Shown here: piece after piece, positions 33,376 through 43,246 of the stretch
Layout: each line of letters starts with the position of its first letter
How positions within the stretch are numbered: position 1 is the stretch's first letter
NCBI GenBank assembly: GCA_023410475.1
Contig: JAEYPS010000018.1
Location: forward strand, 155,450-219,449
DNA length: 64,000 bases
Origin: Bacillota bacterium
Lineage (GTDB): Bacteria > Bacillota > Clostridia > Christensenellales > SZUA-584
Direction of reading: 5' to 3'
Translations under genes and position numbers: made by a program
The notes under the pieces: model-generated
The model's input: only the letters and a program-made list of their open reading frames with translations
Database searches by the model: none
What the model was told of the DNA's origin: nothing

Positions 33376-36327
33376 TTACGTTAACACTTTTACCCCCGGC
33401 CCGGACAGCATGCTCCTTCCGCCCGAGAGTTTTTTGACCTCTATCTGCGCGTCTATGCGCTCTTTGAGAGCGCCCACGTGCGATATAACGCCTACGAGCT
33501 TACCCTCACGGTTGCCGAGCGACGATAGCGTCTGCAGCGCGGCCTCAAGGTAGTCATCATCGAGAGACGCAAACCCCTCATCTATAAACAGCGAGTCTAT
33601 CCTAGCCTTGCCGGAAGACATCTCGGACATGCCTAACGCCAGCGCCATGGAGACTATAAAGCTCTCGCCGCCCGATAGGTTGGAAACAGGCCTCCTGTCG
33701 CCCGCCTGATAGTTGTCGGCTACTGCAAGCTCAAGAGGCTTCACTTTGTTTGAGGTATCACGCACGAGCACGTACCTGTCCGTCATCCTCATAAGGCAGT
33801 TGTTAGCGTACCTCAGCAGCACTTCGAACGTATACCCCTGGGCCATGCGGCTGAATTTTATTCCATTCTCGGAACCGATAAGAGCGTTCAGCCTGTCCCA
33901 TTTAGAGCAGGTCAGCACCTGCTTTTTCTCGCTCTTCTTAAGTTCGCCCATCTCCTTTACGCTCTTTGCGTTGTCCGACAGCATCTGCCCTACGGCGCCG
34001 CGCCTTGCTGTCTCTTTTGAGACGAGCTCTCCCAATACCCGCACGGCAGAGATGAATACTCGGGCGCTACCCTTCGTACACTCATCAAGCCCGACACAGA
34101 GAGCGCAGAATTCTTCATGCGACTGCCTTATTCCTTCTTCTTCGGAACATGCAGCTTCGCAAGCGATAGAGGCCTCGGCTTTCGCCTTGGAATATTCCTC
34201 TTCAAGCGACATGCCCTTAGCTTTTACGGACTCTGCTGCGCGGGCTATATCCTTTTTGTTCTGTTCGGCGTCCCGCTCGGCGCGCTCTTTGCGCTCGCGG
34301 CAGGTGTCCTTTTGCTTCCGGGCGCTCTCCGCGGCCTCCGCGGCTTTCTCTTCTTCATCGTCGGCGTCTTTGCCGCCGAACAACTTTGCGCGCTGTGCCT
34401 TAAGCTCTGCGCACACCTTTTCCGCCTCGCCTCGGCTTGCTTTAAACCCGTCGGCCTGGCGCTCTATATCCTCGATAAACAGCTTTGCGCTCTCCACCGC
34501 GGCCACGTCCCTGTCCGTCTCGCTCATCTTCTCCGTCTGACTAACGACGTTTTGAGACGCCTCGTTGAGTTTTCCGAGCAAGACTGTATTCGCGCGCATA
34601 ATTCGCTCCGCTTCGGAAAGTTTTTGCTCTATGTCCTTTGCGGGGCAACCGCTCTGTGTGGAATACTCTTCCCCGAAAGGTTTCAGGTCTTCGCTCATTT
34701 TATTTATTATATCGCTGTTCTCTTCTATCAGCGCCTCATAGTCGGATATATGCTTTTTTACGGCGGCGAGCTCCTGATGCGCAGCCTTTATCAGCCTTGT
34801 TATATCGTCCTTCTTGCTTTGAGCCTCGTTAAGATAACCGGCGTTATATTCTTTGCCTTCACTTGGGTGCTCCGTCGAGCCGCACAGCGGGCAGGGTTTA
34901 CCCGCCTCCAGCTTCATGCGCTCTTCGCCGAACCGCTGCTCAAGCCTTGCGTACACGAGCCTTTCTTCCGCCGTTTTCTCATCGGCCTCCAGTTTTTTAA
35001 GCCCTTCTGCCAGTTCCGTTTCCCGCTGCCGCTCCTGCTCAAGCTTTTGCTTTGCCTGCTCAGCGGATTCGCGCGCCCGCTCTATTGCGAGCATTACGCG
35101 CAGCGCGTCCTGCCTCCTGTTCCAATACGCTTCGTCCCTGCCCTGAAGGTTTTGTTTTATCTCCTCAAGCACAGCCTGCCGGGCTGCGGCAGCCTTGTTC
35201 AAAGAGGCCTTAGCGCCGGAGCGCATTTTCTCGCCCGCGTCCGGGGAATCGTAAAGCTCTTTAAGCTCGTCCGCTCCCGCGTCAGGGAAGTATTTTAAAA
35301 ACAGCGCTTTAAGCTCCTTTTTTCTCGCCAGTATTTTATCCGCTGCCTCGGCCGACTCTCTGTCCAGCCTCGTCATCTCCGCGTTCTGAGCAGCAATCCT
35401 GTAGTCGAGCTCCCTCACAGCTTTCAGCGTCTTTTGAAGCTCCGCAAGCGCGCGCATTAATTGTTTCTCATCAGCCTCAGCCTGCTCAAACTTCTTTATG
35501 TTTACCGCAAGCGACTCAGCCAGCGCCCCCGAAGCCGATTCATAGCCTTCAAGCTCTCTGCCGAGCTTTTCAATGTCTAAGCAGGCGTCCCTGCACGCCG
35601 CGAACCTGCCCTGCAGCCCTGCGTGCACTTTTACGGCGTCCGCAAGCAGCCGTTCCTCCTGTTCGAGCGACTGTATCTGCGATTCGTCGAGCACGCGCAG
35701 AGCCTGCATCCTTTCCTTTATCTTTTCAAGAGCCGTCTTCTCGCTCTTTGTCCGCTCATATACCGCAGCGGATATTTCGCGGTATATGTCCATGTCGGAT
35801 ATCTGCTCGAGTATCGCCGCGCGCTCGTTAGTATCCGCCTTTAAAAACTCGGCGAACCTGAACTGCGCGAGCATTATGGAGCGCGTGAACTGACTGTACG
35901 TGAGCCCCGTTATCTCGACTATCTTCTCGCCCGCTTCCTTTATTGACGAAGCTATAACGCCCGCGGTGCCGTCGGCGCTGTATTCGAGTATCTCGCGTTT
36001 GACGGGGCGGAACGGCTTTTCGCCTTTGCCCCGCTGGTGCGTAAACGACGCCTTATACCTCTTGCCGCGCGATGTAAACACGGCCTCGGCGAGGCAGCCC
36101 GCACAGTTCTTGTTCATTATCTCGTCCTGCGTCTCGCTTATCGTTTCTATTCTCGGCGTCTTGCCGTAAAGCGCGAGGCAGATGGCGTCGAGCACCGTAG
36201 TCTTGCCCGCTCCCGAAGGCCCTGTTATAGCGAACAGCCCTTCCGAGTATCTGCCGTCAGTAAAGTCTATCTCGAACCTGCCCGACAGCGAGTTGATATT
36301 CTCGATTATTACTTTTTCTATCCGCAT
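33376..36327 (-). CDS. sbcC: exonuclease subunit SbcC (Rad50-like ATPase)
   Basis: 983 residues. SbcC and SbcD form a nuclease that opens DNA hairpins and resects blocked ends. N-terminal half of the ATPase with Walker A GPSGAGKTTVLDAICLALYG, long coiled coils either side of a zinc hook (KPCPLCGSTEHP near residue 480), and the C-terminal half with NLSGGESFIVSMALALGMSE signature and Walker B SLFIDEGFASLD. Full length. The ATG overlaps the sbcD stop by one base, so translation is coupled. Confidence 0.96.
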   Translation of the reverse strand: MRIEKVIIENINSLSGRFEIDFTDGRYSEGLFAITGPSGAGKTTVLDAICLALYGKTPRIETISETQDEIMNKNCAGCLAEAVFTSRGKRYKASFTHQRGKGEKPFRPVKREILEYSADGTAGVIASSIKEAGEKIVEITGLTYSQFTRSIMLAQFRFAEFLKADTNERAAILEQISDMDIYREISAAVYERTKSEKTALEKIKERMQALRVLDESQIQSLEQEERLLADAVKVHAGLQGRFAACRDACLDIEKLGRELEGYESASGALAESLAVNIKKFEQAEADEKQLMRALAELQKTLKAVRELDYRIAAQNAEMTRLDRESAEAADKILARKKELKALFLKYFPDAGADELKELYDSPDAGEKMRSGAKASLNKAAAARQAVLEEIKQNLQGRDEAYWNRRQDALRVMLAIERARESAEQAKQKLEQERQRETELAEGLKKLEADEKTAEERLVYARLEQRFGEERMKLEAGKPCPLCGSTEHPSEGKEYNAGYLNEAQSKKDDITRLIKAAHQELAAVKKHISDYEALIEENSDIINKMSEDLKPFGEEYSTQSGCPAKDIEQKLSEAERIMRANTVLLGKLNEASQNVVSQTEKMSETDRDVAAVESAKLFIEDIERQADGFKASRGEAEKVCAELKAQRAKLFGGKDADDEEEKAAEAAESARKQKDTCRERKERAERDAEQNKKDIARAAESVKAKGMSLEEEYSKAKAEASIACEAACSEEEGIRQSHEEFCALCVGLDECTKGSARVFISAVRVLGELVSKETARRGAVGQMLSDNAKSVKEMGELKKSEKKQVLTCSKWDRLNALIGSENGIKFSRMAQGYTFEVLLRYANNCLMRMTDRYVLVRDTSNKVKPLELAVADNYQAGDRRPVSNLSGGESFIVSMALALGMSEMSSGKARIDSLFIDEGFASLDDDYLEAALQTLSSLGNREGKLVGVISHVGALKERIDAQIEVKKLSGGRSMLSGPGVKVLT

Positions 36328-37523
36328 CAGCCCGCCTCCTCTATACCCGCGACTATCTCGTTGAAGCAGTCTATAAGCTCCTTTTTGTGCTCGTCGGTAA
36401 ACACGTTTCCCTCTATGCAGCGAAGGAACACGTCCTGCACCGCGAGCGTGTCCAGCGTCTCTCCCTGCGCCGCTTCGAGTATGCCGGACAGCACGGCGTC
36501 GTTGCGAATGCCCAGCACATGCGCATTTCTGTCCCTGACCGCCGCGAATATATCAGCCGACAGAGAGGGCAGTATCTCCTTGCCTGTGTACGTAACCTCG
36601 AGCCAAACGTCCTCGTCTGCAGCCCTGCTTATCTCGTCCATTAAGGCCGCGTATTCTCCGCTCACGGCCTTCATGCGCTGGAACACGGGCACCTCTATCC
36701 GGTTTATCCGCAGTTCGTTCTCAAAATCAGCTTCTATAATATATTTCGCCGCCTCGAGCTCCGAAAAACTCATGTGAAGCGGCGAGCCGCAGTAACGGAT
36801 GTTGTCCCTGCCCGCTACGCGCTGCTCCCCGTGTATGTGCCCGAGCGCCACGTAGTCTATCGTCTCCGGGAATATATCGGCGCCCACCTGCCCGAGGCTG
36901 CCCACATAGAGCTCCCTTACGCAGTCGCCTTCCGCCCTTGCCGCGCCCTGCGCAAACAGGTGCCCCGTGGCTATTATGGGGAGCTTGCCGCCAAACGCGT
37001 TTTTAACACTTACAGCCCGCTCGGCCACCTCGCGGTAAAACGCCGCCGTCGCCGCCGCTATCCGCTCGTCGCTCGAAACGGTGTCGTCTTCTATCCTTAT
37101 CATCTCGTTCTTTCTAAGGTACGGCACGGCGCAGCACACAGCGCCGGGTTTTCCGCTGCTGTCCCGCATCACTATAACGTGCCTCTCCGGCTCGGAAGCA
37201 AGCCCTATAGTGTGTATGTTAAGGCGTTCGAGCACTCCGGCCGGAGCCTCCAGAAGCCCCGGAGAGTCGTGGTTGCCCGCAACGACAATAACCGTTTTAC
37301 AGCATGTCCCCAAGAGCGACGTCAGAAAATCGTAGTACAGCCTCTGCGCCGCGCCTCCCGGAGCGTTAGTGTCGAAAACATCTCCGGCGACGATAAGCGC
37401 GTCTACGCTCCGCTCCGTTATCTGCTCCGTGAGCCAGCCAAGGAACTTCTCATGCTCTTCGTTTCGTTTTTTGCCGTACAGCGCGTGACCTATATGCCAG
37501 TCGGATGTGTGCAGTATCTTCAT
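36327..37523 (-). CDS. sbcD: exonuclease subunit SbcD (Mre11-like phosphoesterase)
   Basis: 398 residues. All phosphoesterase motifs are present: HTSDWHIGH, AGDVFDTNAPG, VAGNHDSPG, TGHLFAQG and LGHIHGEQ. The frame remains open to 37655, but MKILHTSDWH is the family start and GGAGG stands just before the ATG at 37523. First gene of the sbcD-sbcC pair. Confidence 0.96.
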   Translation of the reverse strand: MKILHTSDWHIGHALYGKKRNEEHEKFLGWLTEQITERSVDALIVAGDVFDTNAPGGAAQRLYYDFLTSLLGTCCKTVIVVAGNHDSPGLLEAPAGVLERLNIHTIGLASEPERHVIVMRDSSGKPGAVCCAVPYLRKNEMIRIEDDTVSSDERIAAATAAFYREVAERAVSVKNAFGGKLPIIATGHLFAQGAARAEGDCVRELYVGSLGQVGADIFPETIDYVALGHIHGEQRVAGRDNIRYCGSPLHMSFSELEAAKYIIEADFENELRINRIEVPVFQRMKAVSGEYAALMDEISRAADEDVWLEVTYTGKEILPSLSADIFAAVRDRNAHVLGIRNDAVLSGILEAAQGETLDTLAVQDVFLRCIEGNVFTDEHKKELIDCFNEIVAGIEEAG

Positions 37524-37669
37524 ACCGTCCTCCGGTCCAGAATTGGTGGGTGTTGCATAAATATAGCTTATTCTATCATGAGGGGCAGGCGGTTTCAATG
37601 CAGGTGTCATTCCAGTGGCAATACAAAAGGGAGCATGCTTTTGCATACTCCCCAATTATCGTTGCAGCT

Positions 37670-38884
37670 TTACAGCTTGACCGAAGCGAACCTCTCCATG
37701 GCCTTCTCGGTGTTCTCCCTCGTGTTGAACGCGGTCAGTCGGAAATACCCTTCGCCAGCGCGTCCGAAGCCCGCGCCCGGCGTACCCGCTACGCCCGCGT
37801 CAAGCAGCCTGTCAAAGAACTCCCACGACGGCATGCCGCCCGGAGTCTTCAGCCATATATACGGAGAGTTCACCCCGCCAAAGCACTCTATGCCGATACT
37901 TTTTAGGCCCTCGAGTATCACTTTTGCGTTTCCGAGATAGAAGTCTATCGTCTCCGTGATCTGCTGTTTGCCCTTGTCCGAATAGCACGCGAGGGCGCCC
38001 TTCTGCGTAATATACGGCACGCCGTTGAACTTCGTCGTGTGCCGCCTGTTCCACATGGACGCAAGAGAATGCGTCTCGCCGTCGCCGTCAATACCAAAAA
38101 GGCTTTTGGGTATTACGGTAAACGCGCACCTCGCGCCCGTGAACCCCGCCGTCTTCGAGAAACTGCGAAACTCAATTGCGACGTCCTTCGCGCCCTCTAT
38201 CTCGTATATGCTGTGAGGGATATCGTCCTCGCGTATGAACGCCTCGTACGCCGCGTCGAACAGTATCAGCGCTCCCGTCTTTTTGGCGTAATCGACCCAT
38301 GTTTTAAGCTCGGCCTTTTTGAGCACCGTGCCTGTCGGGTTATTCGGATAGCAAAGATAGATTATATCGACGGGCTTGTCCGGCAGCGGCGGTTTAAAAC
38401 CGTTCTCCGCCGTGCACGGAAGATACGTGATGTCGGAATACGCTCCGCTCTTCTCGTCGAAGTCGCCCGAGCGCCCGGCCATGACGTTCGTATCTACATA
38501 TACCGGATAAACGGGATCGAGTACGGCAACGCCGCACATCGGCGAAAACAACTCCTGTATGTTGCCAGTGTCGCACTTCGCTCCGTCCGACACGAATATC
38601 TCGTCGGGGGCTATGCCGAGCCCGGCGTAGTCGCTTTGGGCTATGGCTTCCCTCAGCCACGCGTAGCCCTGCTCGGGGCCGTAGCCGTGAAAACCGCTCT
38701 GCGTCGCCATATCGTCTACCGCGCTCTTCATAGCCTCCGTCACGGCCTTCGGCAGCGGGCGGGTAACGTCGCCGATGCCGAGCTTTATTATATCGCTCCT
38801 GTTGTGCGCCGCAATCCTCTTTGCCATCTCGGAAAAAAGGTAGCTGCCTTTGAGCCTTAGATAGTTCTCGTTTATAAGTACCAT
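37670..38884 (-). CDS. dapL: LL-diaminopimelate aminotransferase
   Basis: 404 residues. Converts tetrahydrodipicolinate directly to LL-diaminopimelate, a short route for lysine and cell-wall cross-link synthesis. Starts INENYLRLKGSYLFSEMAKR; has IIKLGIGDVTRPLP, CYPNNPTG, the Schiff-base Lys in FRSFSKTAGFTGARC and a normal C-terminus. GGAG lies before the ATG. Stands alone between sbcD and the LysM gene. Confidence 0.95.
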   Translation of the reverse strand: MVLINENYLRLKGSYLFSEMAKRIAAHNRSDIIKLGIGDVTRPLPKAVTEAMKSAVDDMATQSGFHGYGPEQGYAWLREAIAQSDYAGLGIAPDEIFVSDGAKCDTGNIQELFSPMCGVAVLDPVYPVYVDTNVMAGRSGDFDEKSGAYSDITYLPCTAENGFKPPLPDKPVDIIYLCYPNNPTGTVLKKAELKTWVDYAKKTGALILFDAAYEAFIREDDIPHSIYEIEGAKDVAIEFRSFSKTAGFTGARCAFTVIPKSLFGIDGDGETHSLASMWNRRHTTKFNGVPYITQKGALACYSDKGKQQITETIDFYLGNAKVILEGLKSIGIECFGGVNSPYIWLKTPGGMPSWEFFDRLLDAGVAGTPGAGFGRAGEGYFRLTAFNTRENTEKAMERFASVKL

Positions 38885-38944
38885 TGCGCTCTCCTTTGTT
38901 TATCTTTCCCTAATTCTACAGTCATAAGACGCGTTCGTCAACGG

Positions 38945-39580
38945 TCACCTGCCCGGTATGTGCAGGGTTACGCCCGGCACGAACGCTCCCGGTTTAAAGT
39001 CGCGGTTGGCAGCGAGAAGGCTGCTCACCCGAAGCCCGAACTTATCGGCGACCGATACGAGCGTGTCGCCCGGCTGCACGGTATAGCGCGTCCCGAACGG
39101 CTGCGTTTTCCTGACTGTGACCCTTTGGCCTTCCTTAAGCCGCATAGGGTTGATGCCGGGGTTCAGCGCGCAGAATGTGGATACGTCCATATCATACCTT
39201 CTCAGCACGCTTGCAAGCCTTTCGTTACTGCCGAGAGTATAGTAAGCTATAAGCTGCTCGGGCAGCGGCAGTATTATCACCTGTCCCGGTATATAGCGCG
39301 ACGGGTTTAAAAACGGATTGTGCTGCAGCAGCGTCTCCACGGATACGCGCGCCCGCTTCGCTATCTTATAAAGCGTTTCGCCGCGTTTTATCGTATAAAA
39401 CACGCCCTTTGAGCATCCTCCCGTTTTGGAAGGTATCTTTACCCTGCACCCTTGTGTGACGGCAGGCATGTCGTTTATATCCTTCAGCTCCTTTTCGCTT
39501 ACCTGAAACTTCTGCGCGACGGAAGAAAACGTGTCTCCCATCGCGGCGTAGTATTCAAAAAAGCAGTGCGGACACTCCAT
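38945..39580 (-). CDS. LysM-repeat protein (four LysM motifs)
   Basis: 211 residues made almost wholly of four LysM modules (about 8-50, 58-103, 109-153 and 162-209), for example YTIKRGETLYKIAKRARVS and YTVQPGDTLVSVADKFGLR. LysM binds N-acetylglucosamine in peptidoglycan. There is no signal peptide; the short N-terminus MECPHCFFEYYAAMG has a CxxC. Similar signal-less LysM proteins occur in spore formers, where they can bind the spore cortex or coat, but no sporulation evidence is seen here. Confidence 0.85.
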   Translation of the reverse strand: MECPHCFFEYYAAMGDTFSSVAQKFQVSEKELKDINDMPAVTQGCRVKIPSKTGGCSKGVFYTIKRGETLYKIAKRARVSVETLLQHNPFLNPSRYIPGQVIILPLPEQLIAYYTLGSNERLASVLRRYDMDVSTFCALNPGINPMRLKEGQRVTVRKTQPFGTRYTVQPGDTLVSVADKFGLRVSSLLAANRDFKPGAFVPGVTLHIPGR

Positions 39581-39697
39581 GTTAATCGCTCCGAACGTTT
39601 ATTATATAACAGTCTATTTTTTAACGTTTGCATTAATTCCTTTGTCCTGAAACCTGCGATTCTGTTAATGAGAGGGGTGGTATTTTGGGCGGATATG

Positions 39698-39726
39698 TTG
39701 CATTTTGCATTGTCGATTGATAAAAT
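39698..39726 (+). promoter_or_regulatory. promoter of nadABC
   Basis: TTGCAT (39698-39703), 17 bases, TAAAAT (39721-39726). It excludes the in-frame ATG at 39725 as the nadA start, because that lies within the -10 element. No operator is recognised. Confidence 0.75.
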
Positions 39727-39757
39727 GTTTACTAATCCAAAAAAGAAGGCAGAGACA

Positions 39758-40657
39758 ATGCACATTCAAGAAGAGATAAGGCGGCTCAAGGAAGAGAAGA
39801 ACGCGATAATACTCGCGCATTACTACCAGACGGACGACATACAGGACGTCGCGGACATGGTGGGCGACTCGTACGGCCTCAGCAAAAAGGCAAGGGACAA
39901 CGACGCTGAAACTATAGTTTTCTGCGGCGTAAAATTCATGGCCGAGAGCGCGAAGATACTTAGCCCGCATAAAAAGGTGCTTCTGCCCGTGATGGAAGCG
40001 GGCTGCCCCATGGCAGAGATGGTAACGCCAAAGGATATATCGAAACTCCGGAAAGCATACCCGGGCGCAGCCGTCGTCACCTACGTCAACTCAACGACGC
40101 AGGTTAAGGCCGTAAGCGACATATGCGTTACGTCGTCCAACGCCGTTAAGGTGGTAAAGTCGCTGAAAGAGAAGCAGATAATCTTCGTACCCGACCAGAA
40201 CCTTGCGAGCTATGTCGCGTCACAAGTTCCCGAAAAGGAGATAATACCGTTTACAGGATACTGCATAGTGCACCACCGCGTTGATGAAAGCGACGTGGAA
40301 GACGCGAAGTCCGCAATACCAGACGCGCTGCTTCTCGTTCATCCCGAGTGCCCCCCGTCCATAGTTAAGCGTGCCGATTACGTGGGCAGCACGGCCGGGA
40401 TAATAGATTACGCGCGGCGCTCGGACGCAAAGAAGTTTATAATAGGCACAGAGATGGGCATACTCCACGTCTTAAAGAAGGAGAACCCTGACAAGCAGTT
40501 CTTCCTCTTGACGTCAAAGCTGCTGTGCGCGAACATGAAAAAGACGAAAATAACCGATGTGCTTGACGCTCTCAAGTTTGATCGGCATGAGATAACGCTA
40601 AGCAGTGAGATTATTGAAAAGGCTAAAGCGAGCCTTGACAGAATGCTTGAGGCGTAG
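39758..40657 (+). CDS. nadA: quinolinate synthase NadA
   Basis: 299 residues. Condenses iminoaspartate with dihydroxyacetone phosphate to quinolinate using a [4Fe-4S] cluster. Landmarks: ILAHYYQTDDIQDVADMVGDS, FCGVKFMAESAKIL, YVNSTTQVKAVSDICVTSSN, HPECPP and GTEMGILH. Three Cys suitable for the cluster are present (in FCGVKF, HPECPP and LLCANMKKT). The frame is open from 39452, but promoter position and family start put the ATG at 39758. Confidence 0.95.
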   Translation: MHIQEEIRRLKEEKNAIILAHYYQTDDIQDVADMVGDSYGLSKKARDNDAETIVFCGVKFMAESAKILSPHKKVLLPVMEAGCPMAEMVTPKDISKLRKAYPGAAVVTYVNSTTQVKAVSDICVTSSNAVKVVKSLKEKQIIFVPDQNLASYVASQVPEKEIIPFTGYCIVHHRVDESDVEDAKSAIPDALLLVHPECPPSIVKRADYVGSTAGIIDYARRSDAKKFIIGTEMGILHVLKKENPDKQFFLLTSKLLCANMKKTKITDVLDALKFDRHEITLSSEIIEKAKASLDRMLEA

Positions 40658-40710
40658 CGGATTCCGGAGTAGAACTTCGGGGTAAAAAGCCAAAGGCTTT
40701 TGGGGTGGAG

Positions 40711-42258
40711 ATGAAAAGATATATATGCAACACAACCGGCAGCGAAGTTGAGACCCATGATATCGATGTTGCTGTAATCGGAAGCGGCCTCGCCGGAATG
40801 TACGCGGCGCACCACTTAAGCCGCTCTCTCTCGTGCGCAGTTTTCACAAAGGACATTATCGAGACGAGCTCTTCGTCGCTTGCACAGGGGGGCATAGCCG
40901 CCGTTACGGAGCGCGACGACAACTTCACATATCATTTTGAAGATACCATGACCGCGGGCGCGGGCCTATGCGACCCTGAGGCGGTGCGCGTTATCGTCGA
41001 GGAAGGCCCGAAGGAGATAACCGAGCTTTTAAAGCTCGGCGCGAATTTCGATCTCGACAGCAGCGGCAATCTGCTGACGACGCGTGAAGGCGGGCACGGC
41101 ATGAACCGCATACTGCACGCGGGCGGCGACGCCACTGGTCTTGAGATGGTAAGGACGTTAAAGAAGACGGTAAAGAACTTAGGCAACATAACGATATACG
41201 AAAACTCGTTTGTCAGCGACATCATAACGGAAGATAACAGAGTCTGCGGCCTGATGGTGTTCATGGGCGGAAAGTGGCACCTGTTCAGGACAAGCTATGT
41301 AATAGTGGCCACAGGCGGCCTCGGGCAGATATACAGATACACCACAAATCCCGCGATAGCCACAGGCGACGGGTTCGCTCTGGCGCAGCGCGCGGGAGCG
41401 GCGCTCGAGCTCATGGAGTTCATACAGTTTCATCCGACAGGGCTTTACACAATAGAGAACCGCAACAGGCAGTGTTTCCTTATATCAGAGGCCGTTCGCG
41501 GCGAAGGCGGCTTGCTATTCAACGACGCGGAAGAGCGTTTCATGGAGGGCAGGCATCCTCTTGCGGAACTCGCGCCGAGAGACATTGTCGCAAGAGAGAT
41601 ATACGCAGAGATACAAAACCAGGATTCCCCGTATGTGCGGCTCGACATTACGCACAAGCCCGCGGATTTCATAATAAAGCGCTTCCCGACGATATACAGC
41701 AAATGCCTTGAGTACGGCATAGACATAACGAAGCAGTTCATACCCGTAGGGCCGGTGCAGCATTATATGATGGGCGGAGTCAGGACGGGGCTCTGGGGCG
41801 AAACGAACGTTAAAGGCCTTCTTGCCTGCGGCGAAGCCGCCTCCACCGGCGTGCACGGCGCGAACAGGCTCGCGAGCAACTCTACGCTCGAATGCCTTGT
41901 GTTCGGGCGAAGGTGCGCTTACGTTATAAACGGCGGATACGAAAAGCGAAGCACAGACATCCCCGTGCCACGCGATACGGCAGCGGCTATCAAAGATACA
42001 GACGCCGCCGACAGGATAATAGACATCAAGGGCATAATGGTTAAATACTGCGGCATACTGCGTAACGGCAAAGACCTTTCTCACGGGCTGAAACGGGTGC
42101 AAAAAATACTTGACGATATAGAAGACGTAAAGCTCACATCGATAAAAGAGATGGAGCTATACAACATTGCTATGGTCGCTGCGCAGGTTTTGAAGGGAGC
42201 GCTTGAGCGAAAGGAGTCGGTAGGGGCGCACTACCGCACGGATGAGAATGATAGATAA
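40711..42258 (+). CDS. nadB: L-aspartate oxidase NadB
   Basis: 515 residues. A flavoprotein that oxidises L-aspartate to iminoaspartate, the substrate of NadA; in anaerobes fumarate is the likely acceptor. FAD-binding VIGSGLAGMYAAHHL, SSSLAQGGIAAV, REGGHGMNRILH and QFHPTGLYT are visible. ATG 40711 is used; a GTG at 40705 in the ribosome site is less likely. Middle gene of the NAD operon. Confidence 0.95.
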   Translation: MKRYICNTTGSEVETHDIDVAVIGSGLAGMYAAHHLSRSLSCAVFTKDIIETSSSSLAQGGIAAVTERDDNFTYHFEDTMTAGAGLCDPEAVRVIVEEGPKEITELLKLGANFDLDSSGNLLTTREGGHGMNRILHAGGDATGLEMVRTLKKTVKNLGNITIYENSFVSDIITEDNRVCGLMVFMGGKWHLFRTSYVIVATGGLGQIYRYTTNPAIATGDGFALAQRAGAALELMEFIQFHPTGLYTIENRNRQCFLISEAVRGEGGLLFNDAEERFMEGRHPLAELAPRDIVAREIYAEIQNQDSPYVRLDITHKPADFIIKRFPTIYSKCLEYGIDITKQFIPVGPVQHYMMGGVRTGLWGETNVKGLLACGEAASTGVHGANRLASNSTLECLVFGRRCAYVINGGYEKRSTDIPVPRDTAAAIKDTDAADRIIDIKGIMVKYCGILRNGKDLSHGLKRVQKILDDIEDVKLTSIKEMELYNIAMVAAQVLKGALERKESVGAHYRTDENDR

Positions 42259-43081
42259 CGCATATCTTACGAGATTCATAGAGTCGGCTCTTGCCGAAGA
42301 CATCGGCACGGGCGACATAACAACGCTCAGCACCGTGCCGCAGGGCACGATGGTCTCGGGCAGCTTTTTTGCCAAAGCCGACGGCGTGCTGTGCGGAACA
42401 GACGTCGCGAAGGCCGTGTTCTTGTTCATCGATCCGGATATTAATGTTCAGTTTTCGGCGAAAGACGGCGATACCGTCCGCAAAGGCGATATAATAGGCA
42501 CGATATCGGGGCGCGCGGTTTGTGTGCTTCATGGAGAGCGCCTCGCTCTCAACATGCTGCAGAGAATGTCGGGCATAGCGACAAAGGCGAGAGAAGCAGC
42601 CGATAAAGTAAAAGGCTTTGAGGTTAAGATACTAGATACGCGCAAGGTGACTCCGGGTCTTCGCGTATTCGAAAAGTATGCCGTACGCGCGGGCGGAGGG
42701 CACAACCACAGGTTTTCGCTGTCCGACGGAATACTGATAAAGGACAACCACATAAAAGCGGCGGGCGGTATTACGAACGCCGTAATAGCCGCAAAGGATT
42801 ACGCTCCTCACACTTTGAAAATCGAAGTGGAAGTCGAGACGCTGGAGCAGGTAAAAGAAGCGCTCGAAGCGGGCGCGGATATAATTATGCTCGACAACAT
42901 GACGACTGATATGATGCGCGAGGCAGTAAAACTTATAGGCAAAAAGGCCCTTGTGGAAGCCTCGGGCAACATGGACGAAAAAGACCTTCGTGAAGTCGCG
43001 TCGACCGGGGTCGATTATATTTCAATAGGAGCGCTTACGAACTCATTGAAGCCGCTCGATATTAGTTTGAAGTTATATTAG
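42242..43081 (+). CDS. nadC: nicotinate-nucleotide pyrophosphorylase (QPRTase)
   Basis: 279 residues. Converts quinolinate and PRPP to nicotinate mononucleotide. Conserved LAEDIGTGDITT, LDTRKVTPGLRVFEKYAVRAGGG (in parts), ILIKDNHIKAAGG and EVEVETLEQVKEAL. Overlaps the end of nadB by 17 bases; an internal ATG at 42248 would reduce this to 11. Completes the de novo NAD operon nadA-nadB-nadC. Confidence 0.96.
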   Translation: MRMIDNAYLTRFIESALAEDIGTGDITTLSTVPQGTMVSGSFFAKADGVLCGTDVAKAVFLFIDPDINVQFSAKDGDTVRKGDIIGTISGRAVCVLHGERLALNMLQRMSGIATKAREAADKVKGFEVKILDTRKVTPGLRVFEKYAVRAGGGHNHRFSLSDGILIKDNHIKAAGGITNAVIAAKDYAPHTLKIEVEVETLEQVKEALEAGADIIMLDNMTTDMMREAVKLIGKKALVEASGNMDEKDLREVASTGVDYISIGALTNSLKPLDISLKLY

Positions 43082-43246
43082 TTTTCTCCTTTATTCTACC
43101 AGTAGCATTACGAAATTAACCGTTTATGCTTTTACAGCAATATGCAGTTCATTTATTATCCTATTATAATCATTAATATATGTCTTTTACTCTTTGGAAT
43201 TATAATGGTAAACTATTAGTGATGATTTCCAAGAGAGGTGGTTACT

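Noticed and set aside
34117..35298. Long plus-strand open frame (393 codons) opposite sbcC
   Set aside because: It is a mirror frame of the high-GC, helix-rich sbcC gene, lacks a ribosome site and has a low-complexity composition. The same applies to 36774-37940, 38039-38860 and 56442-57380.
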